This document shows, piece after piece, positions 27,973 to 35,753 of a stretch of DNA of 64,000 bases. Origin of the DNA: an uncultured bacterium (GTDB taxonomy: Bacteria; Cyanobacteriota; Vampirovibrionia; Gastranaerophilales; Gastranaerophilaceae). The notes beneath the pieces are model-generated. The model was given only the letters and a program-made list of their open reading frames with translations, was not told where the DNA came from and ran no database searches. Position numbers and translations under genes: made by a program. The DNA is taken from assembly GCA_949300485.1 (NCBI GenBank), contig CASGEL010000001.1:223745-287744 (forward strand), given 5' to 3'. Each line of letters starts with the position of its first letter. The first letter of the stretch is position 1.

Positions 27973-29592
27973 ATGAGCAACTTACAATTTCAAAATGACT
28001 TGGACAAACTGGTTGAGATTCTGCCCGACAGGATAAAAGAGCACATCGATTATGCCAAAATGGATGATGTTATAGAAATTGTTTTGGACATAGGGCGGCC
28101 TCCGGAGATCAGGCATTCGGACGGAAAAATTGAGTATATTGACACCTCCGACATAACTTATGATGATATTTCTCATATAACGTCGAGAGTTCAAGAGTTT
28201 ACTTCAGATAATCGTTCAGGGATCCCCGGAACACTCCACAGAATCAGTGCGATAAGGAATAGGCAAGGAAAAGTTGTAGGTCTTACGTGTAGAATTGGTA
28301 GAGTAGTTACGGGGACTATTTCTTGTATAAAAGATATTTGTTTGCAAAATAAAAGTATATTATTCTTGGGAAGACCGGGTGTAGGTAAAACTACAAAATT
28401 GAGAGAAATTTCACGTCTTGTCGCTGATGAATTAGGTAAAAGAGTAGTTATAGTTGATACATCAAATGAAATAGCAGGAGACGGAGACACCCCTCATCCG
28501 GCGGTAGGCCATGCCAGAAGAATGCAAGTCAGACAACCGGAATTTCAAAAAGATGTTATGATAGAGGCGGTTGAAAATCATACTCCAGAAGTAATTGTAG
28601 TTGATGAAATCGGTACAGAAGCTGAAGCTCAAGCGGCAAGAACTATTGCAGAACGTGGTGTAATGCTTATTGCAACCGCTCATGGTAACAGTTTGGAAAG
28701 TTTAATCAAAAACCCGACCCTATCAGATTTAGTCGGCGGTATTCAGTCTGTAACATTAGGCGATGATGAAGCTAAACGCCGCTCTTCACAAAAAACAGTT
28801 CTTGAAAGAGAAAAACAGCCAACGTTTGATATTGTAATAGAAATTTTAGACAGAAACACTCTAGCGGTTTATAAAAATACAGCAGAAGCTGTTGATTATA
28901 TCCTCAGAGGCTGGCCAATAAGACCTGAAATCCGTAAGGTTGATAAAGTTTACAGCTTTGAAAATACCCAGCCTGTTCCGGAAAAAGCTCCGACCGTTAT
29001 CGACAAAATCAATGCACTTGAAGATAAAATAGAACATCCGGAAAGCTTAAAATTCAGCTTTTCAAGACAAAAATATGTGGAAGAAATCAAAAAATTCAAA
29101 AAGATATATCTTTATGCAGTATCAAGAAGTATTGCAGAAAAAGTTATTGAGCGGCTTGATTTGAACGCTGAAATCACAAGGAATTTAGACGATGCTGATA
29201 TTGTAATTGCCCACAAAAACTTTATCAAAGGCGGAGCCAAAGTATTGAGTACCGCAGAAGAAAAAAGACTACAGATATTCTATGTAAAAACCAATTCAAT
29301 GGCCCAAATTCAAAAAGTTATTAAAGAAGCACTGGATATTGCAGAAGTAAATGAGCGACAGAACTTCTATGATATAACCGAGAAAGCTCTAGATGAAGCC
29401 AAATCAGCTATTGAAAAGATTTTGGCAGGAGCAGAAGATATTGAACTAAAACCCCAGAATCAGCATATCAGAAAATTGCAGCATGAACTGGTAGAACAGC
29501 ACAATTTAGAAAGTAAATCCATCGGTGAGGGTGATAGCAGACATTTACGAATTGTCGGAGGTCAAGATTTTAAAAAAGAAAAATTAGGATAA
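27973..29592 (+). CDS. Ycf45-type R3H/AAA ATPase
   Basis: A 539-residue ATPase of the type encoded as Ycf45 in cyanobacteria and algal plastids and related to the stage III sporulation AA-type ATPases. An N-terminal domain (about 1-120, with VVLDIGRPPEIR-like region) leads to Walker A GRPGVGKTT at 133-141, Walker B VIVVDEIG at 207-214 and an RxxERG arginine-finger region; the C-terminal part (about 360-539) ends in an R3H-like nucleic-acid-binding segment (SIGEGDSRHLRIV). Its cellular role is not established. It is monocistronic with its own promoter, followed by a folded RNA-like element. Confidence 0.88.
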   Translation: MSNLQFQNDLDKLVEILPDRIKEHIDYAKMDDVIEIVLDIGRPPEIRHSDGKIEYIDTSDITYDDISHITSRVQEFTSDNRSGIPGTLHRISAIRNRQGKVVGLTCRIGRVVTGTISCIKDICLQNKSILFLGRPGVGKTTKLREISRLVADELGKRVVIVDTSNEIAGDGDTPHPAVGHARRMQVRQPEFQKDVMIEAVENHTPEVIVVDEIGTEAEAQAARTIAERGVMLIATAHGNSLESLIKNPTLSDLVGGIQSVTLGDDEAKRRSSQKTVLEREKQPTFDIVIEILDRNTLAVYKNTAEAVDYILRGWPIRPEIRKVDKVYSFENTQPVPEKAPTVIDKINALEDKIEHPESLKFSFSRQKYVEEIKKFKKIYLYAVSRSIAEKVIERLDLNAEITRNLDDADIVIAHKNFIKGGAKVLSTAEEKRLQIFYVKTNSMAQIQKVIKEALDIAEVNERQNFYDITEKALDEAKSAIEKILAGAEDIELKPQNQHIRKLQHELVEQHNLESKSIGEGDSRHLRIVGGQDFKKEKLG

Positions 29593-29611
29593 ATCCTATA
29601 ATATAAAGTTT

Positions 29612-29670
29612 GAACCCTTTCTCAAGGTGCGGAGAAACAACGTCATTCCACCAATCCTGAGGAGGGGTTC
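29612..29670 (+). other. Nested stem-loop element (possible structured RNA)
   Basis: Three collinear helices nest: GAACCC (29612-29617) with GGGTTC (29665-29670), CTCA (29621-29624) with TGAG (29658-29661), and GGTG (29626-29629) with CACC (29649-29652), leaving a terminal loop of 19 nt. There is no T run right after it, so it is not a simple terminator. It could be a small RNA, a 3' end of the Ycf45-like mRNA or a leader element. I cannot match it to a known RNA class. Confidence 0.4.
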
Positions 29671-29725
29671 GCGATTTTGAACAAATCACATATACTTTAG
29701 AGATTATTAACAGATTATCTTACAC

Positions 29726-29754
29726 TTGAAAAAACTCGAAAAAAGTTGTATAAT
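29726..29754 (+). promoter_or_regulatory. Sigma-70 promoter of the prepilin cassette
   Basis: TTGAAA (29726-29731), 17 nt, TATAAT (29749-29754): nearly consensus. The predicted start is near 29761, about 26 nt before ATG 29787. Confidence 0.8.
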
Positions 29755-29786
29755 TTGTATATACGCACGTAAATAGGATTAAGAGT

Positions 29787-30410
29787 ATGAGGAAAGCCTT
29801 AACCATTGGTGAATTATTGGTTACTATGAGTATTATTGGAGTTATAGCCGCACTTGTTCTGCCTAGCTTCATGAAAGATTATCATAAAAAAATATATACA
29901 AGCAAACTAAAAAAAACATATGAAATACTTGAAAATGCTATCAACCAGGCTTGTACCGACAATAATGTTTCATATTTAGGCCAAACACAATATTCAAAAA
30001 CGGGAAAGGCAAATCAACAGGAGTTTTTAAATAAATATTTTAAAAAAGCATCTGCTAATGCTACATTTCCTTTCGCTGCTACATATAAAGTTATAAACAC
30101 AGGTGCTTCAGGTGGCTCAGGAATTGAATCTGACAGTGCGTATGCAAAATTAGCAAGCGGTGAAGCAATAGCTTTATCTTGCAGTCCTTATACTTATAAT
30201 GGAACAACCAAACAAGAATGTATTATTTCTGTAGATATAAATTCAACGGATGGCCCTAATATCGGAGGAAGAGATTTTTTCAGATTTAGGATTGATACAA
30301 CAAATAACAAAATTATGAGTCACAATACATCAAGTGATTGCGGAAATGATCAGTATGGACATGGCTGTTTTACTAAAATACTAGAAAATAACTGGACAAT
30401 GGACTACTAA
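29787..30410 (+). CDS. Prepilin-like protein (type IV pilin N-terminus)
   Basis: First of four tandem prepilin genes; 207 residues. The N-terminus KALTIGELLVTMSIIGVIAA is a class III/type IV prepilin helix with Glu at +5 after a predicted cleavage behind Ala4; Ala at -1 replaces the usual Gly found in the other three, so processing may differ. The globular part has four to six cysteines, and the C-terminus NNWTMDY matches the GWKMxY ends of its neighbours. It is likely a minor pilin or pseudopilin assembled by a type IV pilus-like machine. Confidence 0.85.
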   Translation: MRKALTIGELLVTMSIIGVIAALVLPSFMKDYHKKIYTSKLKKTYEILENAINQACTDNNVSYLGQTQYSKTGKANQQEFLNKYFKKASANATFPFAATYKVINTGASGGSGIESDSAYAKLASGEAIALSCSPYTYNGTTKQECIISVDINSTDGPNIGGRDFFRFRIDTTNNKIMSHNTSSDCGNDQYGHGCFTKILENNWTMDY

Positions 30411-30427
30411 AAAGAAACAGGAAAGAT

Positions 30428-31132
30428 ATGAGAAAAGGTTTTACTTTAGCAGAAGTTTTAATAACATTAGGTATAGTCGGAATCGTTGCTGTTTTGACTA
30501 TTCCTTCGGTTATGAAAAATTATAAAAACAGATTGTATACGTCTCAACTTGAAAAAGTTTATGCACAAATTTCAGATGCCACTCAGGCAATTATGAATGA
30601 TGAGCATGTAGACAGTTTTTATGAAACCAAAGCAAACGGAACTGAAAAATGCACAGACAATACTAAACAAACTTGTACAGGTGGTTTGCCTTACTTCTTA
30701 TCTAACTATTTTGAAACAGTTAAGAAAAATTGTGCATCAGGAGATGCAGATGAGCTGTGCGTAGCAGGATCTACAACTTCATCCTACAAATATATTGACG
30801 GATCAAATGCTGGTGGTATCGGCAGCGGAACTTATTGCGTTCAACTCGCAAGTGGTGCAACTATTTGTGGATTCCATAATCCCGCAAATAAATGTACAAG
30901 TCTTGCTGTTGATGTAAACGGACAGGCTGCGCCTAACATTGCAGGACGGGATTTATTTTCTATGGATATTCATAAAGACGGTTCCCTCTCTGACTATGGA
31001 AGCGGCTGCGCTGATAACGCTTTTGGATGTACTGCAGACAGATGTAATGCCGGCGGTGGAGGCAGTGTATATGAAAGTGCCTGCGGCTGCGTGACTGCAG
31101 TCATTGAAGCAGGGTGGAAAATGGAATATTAG
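30428..31132 (+). CDS. Prepilin-like protein, cysteine-rich
   Basis: 234 residues. Leader MRKG, cleavage before FTLAEVLITLGI with Glu+5, hydrophobic helix to about 30, then a globular domain containing 12 cysteines that probably form disulphides outside the membrane. The C-terminus is AGWKMEY. AGGAAAG precedes the ATG, 17 nt after the previous gene. It is a close paralogue of the next gene: near-identical first 55 residues and shared blocks SSYKYIDGS, QLASGATIC, DVNGQA and DLFSMDIHK/DVFSMDIHK. Confidence 0.93.
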   Translation: MRKGFTLAEVLITLGIVGIVAVLTIPSVMKNYKNRLYTSQLEKVYAQISDATQAIMNDEHVDSFYETKANGTEKCTDNTKQTCTGGLPYFLSNYFETVKKNCASGDADELCVAGSTTSSYKYIDGSNAGGIGSGTYCVQLASGATICGFHNPANKCTSLAVDVNGQAAPNIAGRDLFSMDIHKDGSLSDYGSGCADNAFGCTADRCNAGGGGSVYESACGCVTAVIEAGWKMEY

Positions 31133-31146
31133 AGGTCGAAAAATAT

Positions 31147-31848
31147 ATGAAAAAAGGTTTTACTTTAGCAGAAGTTTTAATAACATTAGGTATAATCGGA
31201 ATCGTTGCGGTTTTAACAATTCCTTCGGTTATGAAAAACTATAAAAACAAATTATATACAGCTCAACTTGAAAAAGTTTATGCACAAATAGTCGATGCGA
31301 CCAAAACGATTATGCAAGAAGAGCACGTAGATAATTTCTATGAAACTAAAGTTGTAGGAACCTGTAACAAAAGTGGAGATGACAAAAAAAATTGTGAAAC
31401 CGGACCTGAATATTTCTTGAATACATATTTTAAGGCAGTTAAGAAAAATTGTGCAACAGGTGATGCTGAAGATCTTTGCGTAGCAGGATCAACGTCTTCT
31501 TCATATAAATATATTGACGGATCGGATGCTGGTGGAATTCCTACATATTATTATTGTATACAGTTAGCCAGTGGTGCAACCATATGTGCTAATAATACCA
31601 TTGCCAAATGCACAAGTGTAGTCGTTGATGTAAACGGACAAGCGGAACCTAATATAGTAGGTAGAGATGTCTTCTCAATGGATATACATAAAAATGGGAC
31701 TCTATCAGATTATAACAGCGGCTGCGCTGACAATAACATCGGATGTGCAGCAGATCACTGCAACGCTGGTGGTGGAGCCGGCATCCTCAGCAGCGCTTGC
31801 GGATGTCTTAATTCTGTAATTCAAGCCGGTTGGAACATGAAATATTAG
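31147..31848 (+). CDS. Prepilin-like protein, cysteine-rich (tandem paralogue)
   Basis: 233 residues from ATG 31147, chosen because the prepilin leader MKKG/FTLAEV begins here and a GAGG lies upstream; the frame is open from 31114 but that would hide the leader inside an 11-residue extension overlapping the previous gene. Twelve cysteines are placed as in the preceding paralogue, and the C-terminus is AGWNMKY. The first 40 nt after the start are nearly identical to those of the gene at 30428, indicating recent duplication or gene conversion. Confidence 0.92.
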   Translation: MKKGFTLAEVLITLGIIGIVAVLTIPSVMKNYKNKLYTAQLEKVYAQIVDATKTIMQEEHVDNFYETKVVGTCNKSGDDKKNCETGPEYFLNTYFKAVKKNCATGDAEDLCVAGSTSSSYKYIDGSDAGGIPTYYYCIQLASGATICANNTIAKCTSVVVDVNGQAEPNIVGRDVFSMDIHKNGTLSDYNSGCADNNIGCAADHCNAGGGAGILSSACGCLNSVIQAGWNMKY

Positions 31849-31861
31849 AGGTAACAAATAT

Positions 31862-32539
31862 ATGAAAAAAGGTTTTACTCTATCAGAAGTTTTAATAACA
31901 CTCGGAATTATAGGTGTCATTGCAGCCTTAACAATTCCTGCACTTATGGCAAATTACAGAAATAAATTGTATACAGCCCAACTAAAAAGAACATACGGAC
32001 AAATTATAGAAGCCGCACAAACAATTATGAATGAGGAACAATCAGATAATTTCTACACAACATCAGCCGGGCTTCCTCAAGACAGCAGCGGTGAAAATTG
32101 TAAGACAGGTGCCTGTTATTTCTTGAGAAATTATTTTAAAACCATAAATGAAAACTGTGGAACAGGGGATCACAAATGCGTTGGAACTTCATATAAAACG
32201 TTAAATGGGGCTGCTACTTCTACACCAAGCGGTACATTCTGTATTCAAACATCAAATGGAGCAACTATTTGTGCAGCACACAATACGGGGAATCAAGTAA
32301 CAAGTTTGACTGTCGATGTTAATGGAAAAGATGACCCAAATATTGCGGGGAAAGACGTATTTGCTATGGATATGAAAACTGACGGTACATTATCTGACTA
32401 TGAAAGCGGTTCAAATATACCAGGCAGTGAAGGAGCAGATGCTGATAAGTGCGGATTAGGCAGTGCAGAAAATATAAATGCCGCTGCGGCCGGTTGCCTG
32501 TCCAAAATAATTGAAAATGGATGGAAAATGGATTATTAA
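31862..32539 (+). CDS. Prepilin-like protein
   Basis: 225 residues: leader MKKG, FTLSEVLITLGIIGVIAALT helix with Glu+5, then a globular domain with eight cysteines, more diverged from the other members, ending NGWKMDY. It follows the previous gene by 13 nt with GAGG upstream, so it belongs to the four-gene cassette. Its DVNGKDDPNIAGKDVFAMD block aligns with the paralogues. No clear terminator was found before the convergent gene at 32578. Confidence 0.92.
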   Translation: MKKGFTLSEVLITLGIIGVIAALTIPALMANYRNKLYTAQLKRTYGQIIEAAQTIMNEEQSDNFYTTSAGLPQDSSGENCKTGACYFLRNYFKTINENCGTGDHKCVGTSYKTLNGAATSTPSGTFCIQTSNGATICAAHNTGNQVTSLTVDVNGKDDPNIAGKDVFAMDMKTDGTLSDYESGSNIPGSEGADADKCGLGSAENINAAAAGCLSKIIENGWKMDY

Positions 32540-32577
32540 ACTATCCATCGCATTTTCTAAAAGTTTTATCTAATAAT

Positions 32578-32910
32578 CTACTTATTAGTGCGCGTAGTTA
32601 AAGGAATAGTAGGGGCTCCGCAAACTGAACATACTGGAGGCTGTTTATCTTTAGTTCTATATATACGACCACACTGTACGCATCTATAATCTTTCTCCTT
32701 TGTCCTTTTAAAAAATATAGGAATTATAAGAAATATACAAACTTGCGTAAACAAAACTACTAAACCAAGAACTATCAATAGCATTGAAATTTTAGGATTG
32801 TAATAATAAAACGGCAAACCTAAATCTTTGGCTTGTTCTGCCACAATTGCCGACTCTGTTGGCGGAGCTTTCCTTGTAACCTGAACAGTATTAAAAATAT
32901 AAAAATTCAT
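32578..32910 (-). CDS. Single-pass membrane protein with C-terminal zinc ribbon
   Basis: 110 residues. A polar N-terminus is followed by one strong membrane helix at about 42-68 (MLLIVLGLVVLFTQVCIFLI), a basic stop-transfer segment FKRTKEKD and a rubredoxin-like zinc ribbon CVQCGRIY...CSVCGAP (two CxxC knuckles). The ribbon should be cytoplasmic. AGAGG precedes the ATG. Function unknown; it is convergent with the prepilin cassette and divergent from ispF. Confidence 0.8.
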   Translation of the reverse strand: MNFYIFNTVQVTRKAPPTESAIVAEQAKDLGLPFYYYNPKISMLLIVLGLVVLFTQVCIFLIIPIFFKRTKEKDYRCVQCGRIYRTKDKQPPVCSVCGAPTIPLTTRTNK

Positions 32911-32987
32911 AATTATCCTCTTTTCAGGTATTATACCATATTTTATATGAAATATGATATAATTAATAATGAAAGAGGTTGACTTAT

Positions 32988-33461
32988 ATGCAAAGAATCG
33001 GAATTGGTTATGATATACACAAGCTTATTGAAGGAAGAGATTTAATTATAGGAGGTGTGAAAATTACCCATGAAAAGGGGCTTTTAGGTCATTCTGATGC
33101 AGATGTACTTATACACGCAATAATTGATGCTATGCTCGGGGCTTTAGCTCTCGATGATATAGGAACTCTTTTCCCAGACACCGATCCCAAATATAAAAAT
33201 ATAGACAGCACACTGCTACTCAAGCACGTATACGATTTGATAAAATCCAGAGGATTTAAAATAGTAAATATTGACAGTAATATTATCGCCCAAGCTCCTA
33301 AGATGATGCCATATATACCAAAGATGAAAGATGTATTATGTAAAATTCTTGAATTGTCTTATGATAGGATATCAATAAAGGCAAAAACAAAAGAAAAATT
33401 GGATGCTGTTGGTCAAAAACTTGCTATAGAAGCTAATGCAGTGGTATTATTAGAAAAATAA
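32988..33461 (+). CDS. ispF: 2-C-methyl-D-erythritol 2,4-cyclodiphosphate synthase
   Basis: Fifth enzyme of the MEP isoprenoid pathway. 157 residues from ATG 32988, supported by GAAAGAGG 9 nt upstream; the in-frame TTG 32979 overlaps that site. Motifs: RIGIGYDIHKL with metal ligands D8 and H10, GLLGHSDADVLIHAI at about 34-48 with the third zinc ligand His42 region, and FPDTDP at about 62-67. Length is typical. No other MEP gene is in the window. Confidence 0.97.
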   Translation: MQRIGIGYDIHKLIEGRDLIIGGVKITHEKGLLGHSDADVLIHAIIDAMLGALALDDIGTLFPDTDPKYKNIDSTLLLKHVYDLIKSRGFKIVNIDSNIIAQAPKMMPYIPKMKDVLCKILELSYDRISIKAKTKEKLDAVGQKLAIEANAVVLLEK

Positions 33462-33480
33462 ATAATATCTTATCTAAAAT

Positions 33481-34302
33481 CTACACCCCCGAAACATCCG
33501 GCAAATCAATACTTTTTAGGCGCTGTTCAATACGTCTATACCATTTTAAATGCTGTTTGAACAATATTTTGTAATCATCCATATGACCTTGAGAAATATT
33601 TTTGAACTGCTCGTCAGAAGTTTCTGTTAATTTAGCCTCTAAAAATTTTGTATAATCCTTACGATCGATATTAGGATCTGTTAGCTCAATACATTTGCCA
33701 AAATCAAGTATAACCTCAGGCCTATTATCTCTCAAAAAACAATAGTCAATAGAAATAGGAATTAAATTAACTTTACCATATCGTTTAGCCGCATTCTGCG
33801 CAATATACGTTAATCCTGTTTGGAATTTATACGGACGATAGTGAGGCGGTCTGATAATTCCTTGAGGGAAAATAAACAAAAGGTTTCTTAAATCACTCAA
33901 CAGGTCAACAGAATACTGTAGCGCCTTCATTGCGGATTGGGCTGACTTTTTATTAACAGAATATGCCCCACCTCTTCTTAACAGAGGAAATCTATTTAAT
34001 TCTTCTACCATCAAACGAATTTCTTTGTGACAAATTCTATGGGCAATATTGTATAAAACAATCCCATCCCACCAATTGCAATGTGGAGCAAAAAGAATTG
34101 TTGGATATTTTGCATCTCTTTGAGTATAATTTTCTATACCTTTATATCTGAATGCATAAAAGCGATTTTGGAGCATATTGAAGAAAAATAAACTTGCAAT
34201 AATAAGCCAAAATTTATTGGTTTTTGCCGGTTTAAATTTCTCCTCTTTATTTCTTAATTTTGTCGGCGGGATATCCGAATATAATTTTTCTTCAGTTGCC
34301 AT
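33481..34302 (-). CDS. PlsC-like acyltransferase
   Basis: 273-residue membrane-associated acyltransferase of the 1-acylglycerol-3-phosphate type. The catalytic H-x4-D is HCNWWD at about 75-80 and the phosphate-binding motif is FPQGIIRPP (FPEGxR-like, with Gln replacing Glu). A hydrophobic segment at about 31-48 precedes them. The Gln variant and the long C-terminal part suggest a paralogue acting on a special lipid and not the main PlsC. Its stop is 19 nt from the ispF stop. Confidence 0.82.
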   Translation of the reverse strand: MATEEKLYSDIPPTKLRNKEEKFKPAKTNKFWLIIASLFFFNMLQNRFYAFRYKGIENYTQRDAKYPTILFAPHCNWWDGIVLYNIAHRICHKEIRLMVEELNRFPLLRRGGAYSVNKKSAQSAMKALQYSVDLLSDLRNLLFIFPQGIIRPPHYRPYKFQTGLTYIAQNAAKRYGKVNLIPISIDYCFLRDNRPEVILDFGKCIELTDPNIDRKDYTKFLEAKLTETSDEQFKNISQGHMDDYKILFKQHLKWYRRIEQRLKSIDLPDVSGV

Positions 34303-34499
34303 GTTCCTATTGTACCCTAATCAAAACAAAAATAAAACTTAATTAAAAAAACTTAACCCTTATATAATACGATTATTAAAGAAAAAAAGCAAGTTATCTT
34401 TTTGTATTAATTATATATATTTTGTAACATTTTAGCAAAAATTTGTATATTGAGATTTAATATAATAGTCTAAAGAAATCATTTTAGGAGGCAAGTAGT

Positions 34500-34826
34500 A
34501 TGGCAAGTGTTGCAAAATGTATGGGGATAATGGCAGGAGCAGGGCTTATAGGAGGAGCTGCATCTTCATATTATATGCAGTCAAAAATCAACAAGTTTGC
34601 CTTAAAAGAAGCTTCTTCACATGCCAAAGACGGAATGATTCCTATAGGAGGAATGACAAAAGATGGCAAACTTTGGGATGGAAAAATGTCAGTAGATGAT
34701 TTCAAAAAGCAATTAAATCAAAAAACTATGATTTCTTCTCTTATCACAGGTGTTGCAGCAGCTGTCGGAACAAGTATTGTTTCCGGTTTAACTCTGTTAT
34801 TAAGAGGAAAAGTTAAAGTTAAATAA
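34500..34826 (+). CDS. Small Gly-rich protein with two hydrophobic segments
   Basis: Not recognised. The 108-residue product has hydrophobic, glycine-rich helices at about 7-24 (CMGIMAGAGLIGGAASS) and 81-102 (ISSLITGVAAAVGTSIVSGL) separated by a polar linker with the tandem-like IPIGGMTKDGKLWDGKM, and a basic end. The layout suggests a small hairpin membrane protein. AGGAGG precedes the ATG. Upstream, GCAAAAAT about 21 nt before TTTAATATAAT is a weak relative of the shared promoter element of this lineage. Confidence 0.7.
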   Translation: MASVAKCMGIMAGAGLIGGAASSYYMQSKINKFALKEASSHAKDGMIPIGGMTKDGKLWDGKMSVDDFKKQLNQKTMISSLITGVAAAVGTSIVSGLTLLLRGKVKVK

Positions 34827-34865
34827 TTTTATGTAACAAATATTGCATTAAATAAGTGTGACTGT

Positions 34866-34894
34866 TTGACATGTCTTTTTGCTTAAATTAATAT
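34866..34894 (+). promoter_or_regulatory. Consensus sigma-70 promoter before the 35046 gene
   Basis: TTGACA (34866-34871), 17 nt, TAATAT (34889-34894). Transcription should start near 34901, giving a 145-nt leader to ATG 35046. Confidence 0.75.
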
Positions 34895-34908
34895 CAACTT
34901 AAGAGGAA

Positions 34909-34992
34909 ATGGAGTGAACATCTTCAACTGCTGCCGCAGCCGTAAAAGTCGGAACACTCAAAGAAAAAGCTTATAATTCACGTGCAGTTTGA
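34909..34992 (+). pseudogene. Leader segment with interrupted small reading frame
   Basis: AAGAGGAA precedes ATG 34909, but the frame reads ATG-GAG-TGA; after the stop it continues as TSSTAAAAVKVGTLKEKAYN with codon use like real genes here and ends at 34992. It may be a decayed copy of a small protein such as the one at 34500. An alternative 20-codon frame starts at GTG 34914 (rich in Arg and Cys) and could be a leader peptide. Neither reading is proven. Confidence 0.35.
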
Positions 34993-35020
34993 GTTGAGCT
35001 ATATCTTTCTTTTGAAGTGT

Positions 35021-35044
35021 CCTCTAATAGCTAGAGGATTTTTT
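35021..35044 (+). promoter_or_regulatory. Hairpin that hides the ribosome binding site and resembles a terminator
   Basis: CCTCTA (35021-35026) pairs with TAGAGG (35032-35037), followed by ATTTTTT. The 3' arm contains AGAGG, which is 8 nt before ATG 35046 and is the only ribosome binding site of that gene. The structure could act as an attenuator or translation switch. Confidence 0.6.
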
Positions 35045-35045
35045 A

Positions 35046-35753
35046 ATGTCATTAGGTGCAACATCTGTTCATACACATAGTGCCAAAATAGGGACTTGTC
35101 CGCATGGGATGCCGTTAGGAGCATGTCCAATATGTAATGGTATGGCAGGAGGCAATTCGACAACCAAACGAGATATCCCAAGAAATGTCGGAGAAATGAC
35201 TTATAATCAGTGTGCGGCTATAGGAGCTATGCTACGAGCTCAAAAAAATGCAAAACATCAAGCACAGGTTGCCCAGCAACATCACTTGGAAGCACTAGCA
35301 AATTTTCAAAAAAATATAGCAGCAACTCATCAAAGAATTCTTGAATTTGCAGCGATAATTTCAAACACAATGCCTCCGGTTATTGCAAAACCTGTTAATT
35401 TCATTTTGAATAATATTGTCGGACGAGTTTTAAATATTGTTCAAAATATTCCGGCATCCATTTCAAATGTCATTCAAACCGTTACACAAAAATTTGTGGA
35501 AATTTCTGATAAATTAACAGCAATATATGGAGAATTAAAAGCCGCTGTCGGAGAAAAAATTTCAAAATTCACTTCTGACTTAAAAAAGAAATTGAAATCA
35601 TTATTCTTTGTTTTCGGAACAGAAGAAACTGATGACGATGATAAAAAAATAGATGAAGCCAAGAAAACTTTTGAACTAAAAACATTTATTCATACACTTG
35701 CTCAAAAGTTAAAGAAACAAGATGAAAAGGATATAGAAAAGGATGAACGTTAA
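35046..35753 (+). CDS. Hypothetical protein with N-terminal CPHGMPLGACPIC motif
   Basis: Not recognised. 235 residues. Near the N-terminus HSAKIGTCPHGMPLGACPIC (about 11-30) holds C-x8-C-x2-C plus histidines and looks like a small metal site. The middle is amphipathic and helical, the C-terminal 60 residues are highly charged (KKIDEAKK, KKQDEKDIEKDER). No signal peptide is seen. The next gene overlaps its end by 11 nt, so the two are coupled. Translation depends on a ribosome binding site buried in the hairpin at 35021-35044. Confidence 0.72.
   Translation: MSLGATSVHTHSAKIGTCPHGMPLGACPICNGMAGGNSTTKRDIPRNVGEMTYNQCAAIGAMLRAQKNAKHQAQVAQQHHLEALANFQKNIAATHQRILEFAAIISNTMPPVIAKPVNFILNNIVGRVLNIVQNIPASISNVIQTVTQKFVEISDKLTAIYGELKAAVGEKISKFTSDLKKKLKSLFFVFGTEETDDDDKKIDEAKKTFELKTFIHTLAQKLKKQDEKDIEKDER

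Noticed and set aside
29612..29670. Signal recognition particle RNA or a known riboswitch
   Set aside because: The conserved SRP apical loop (GGAAG/AGCAG) is missing and no riboswitch consensus fits; kept only as an unassigned structure.
34909..34992. TGA read as a sense codon (recoding or selenocysteine) in the leader frame
   Set aside because: Other genes in the window end normally at TGA, and no selenocysteine insertion hairpin follows; decay or a leader peptide is simpler.
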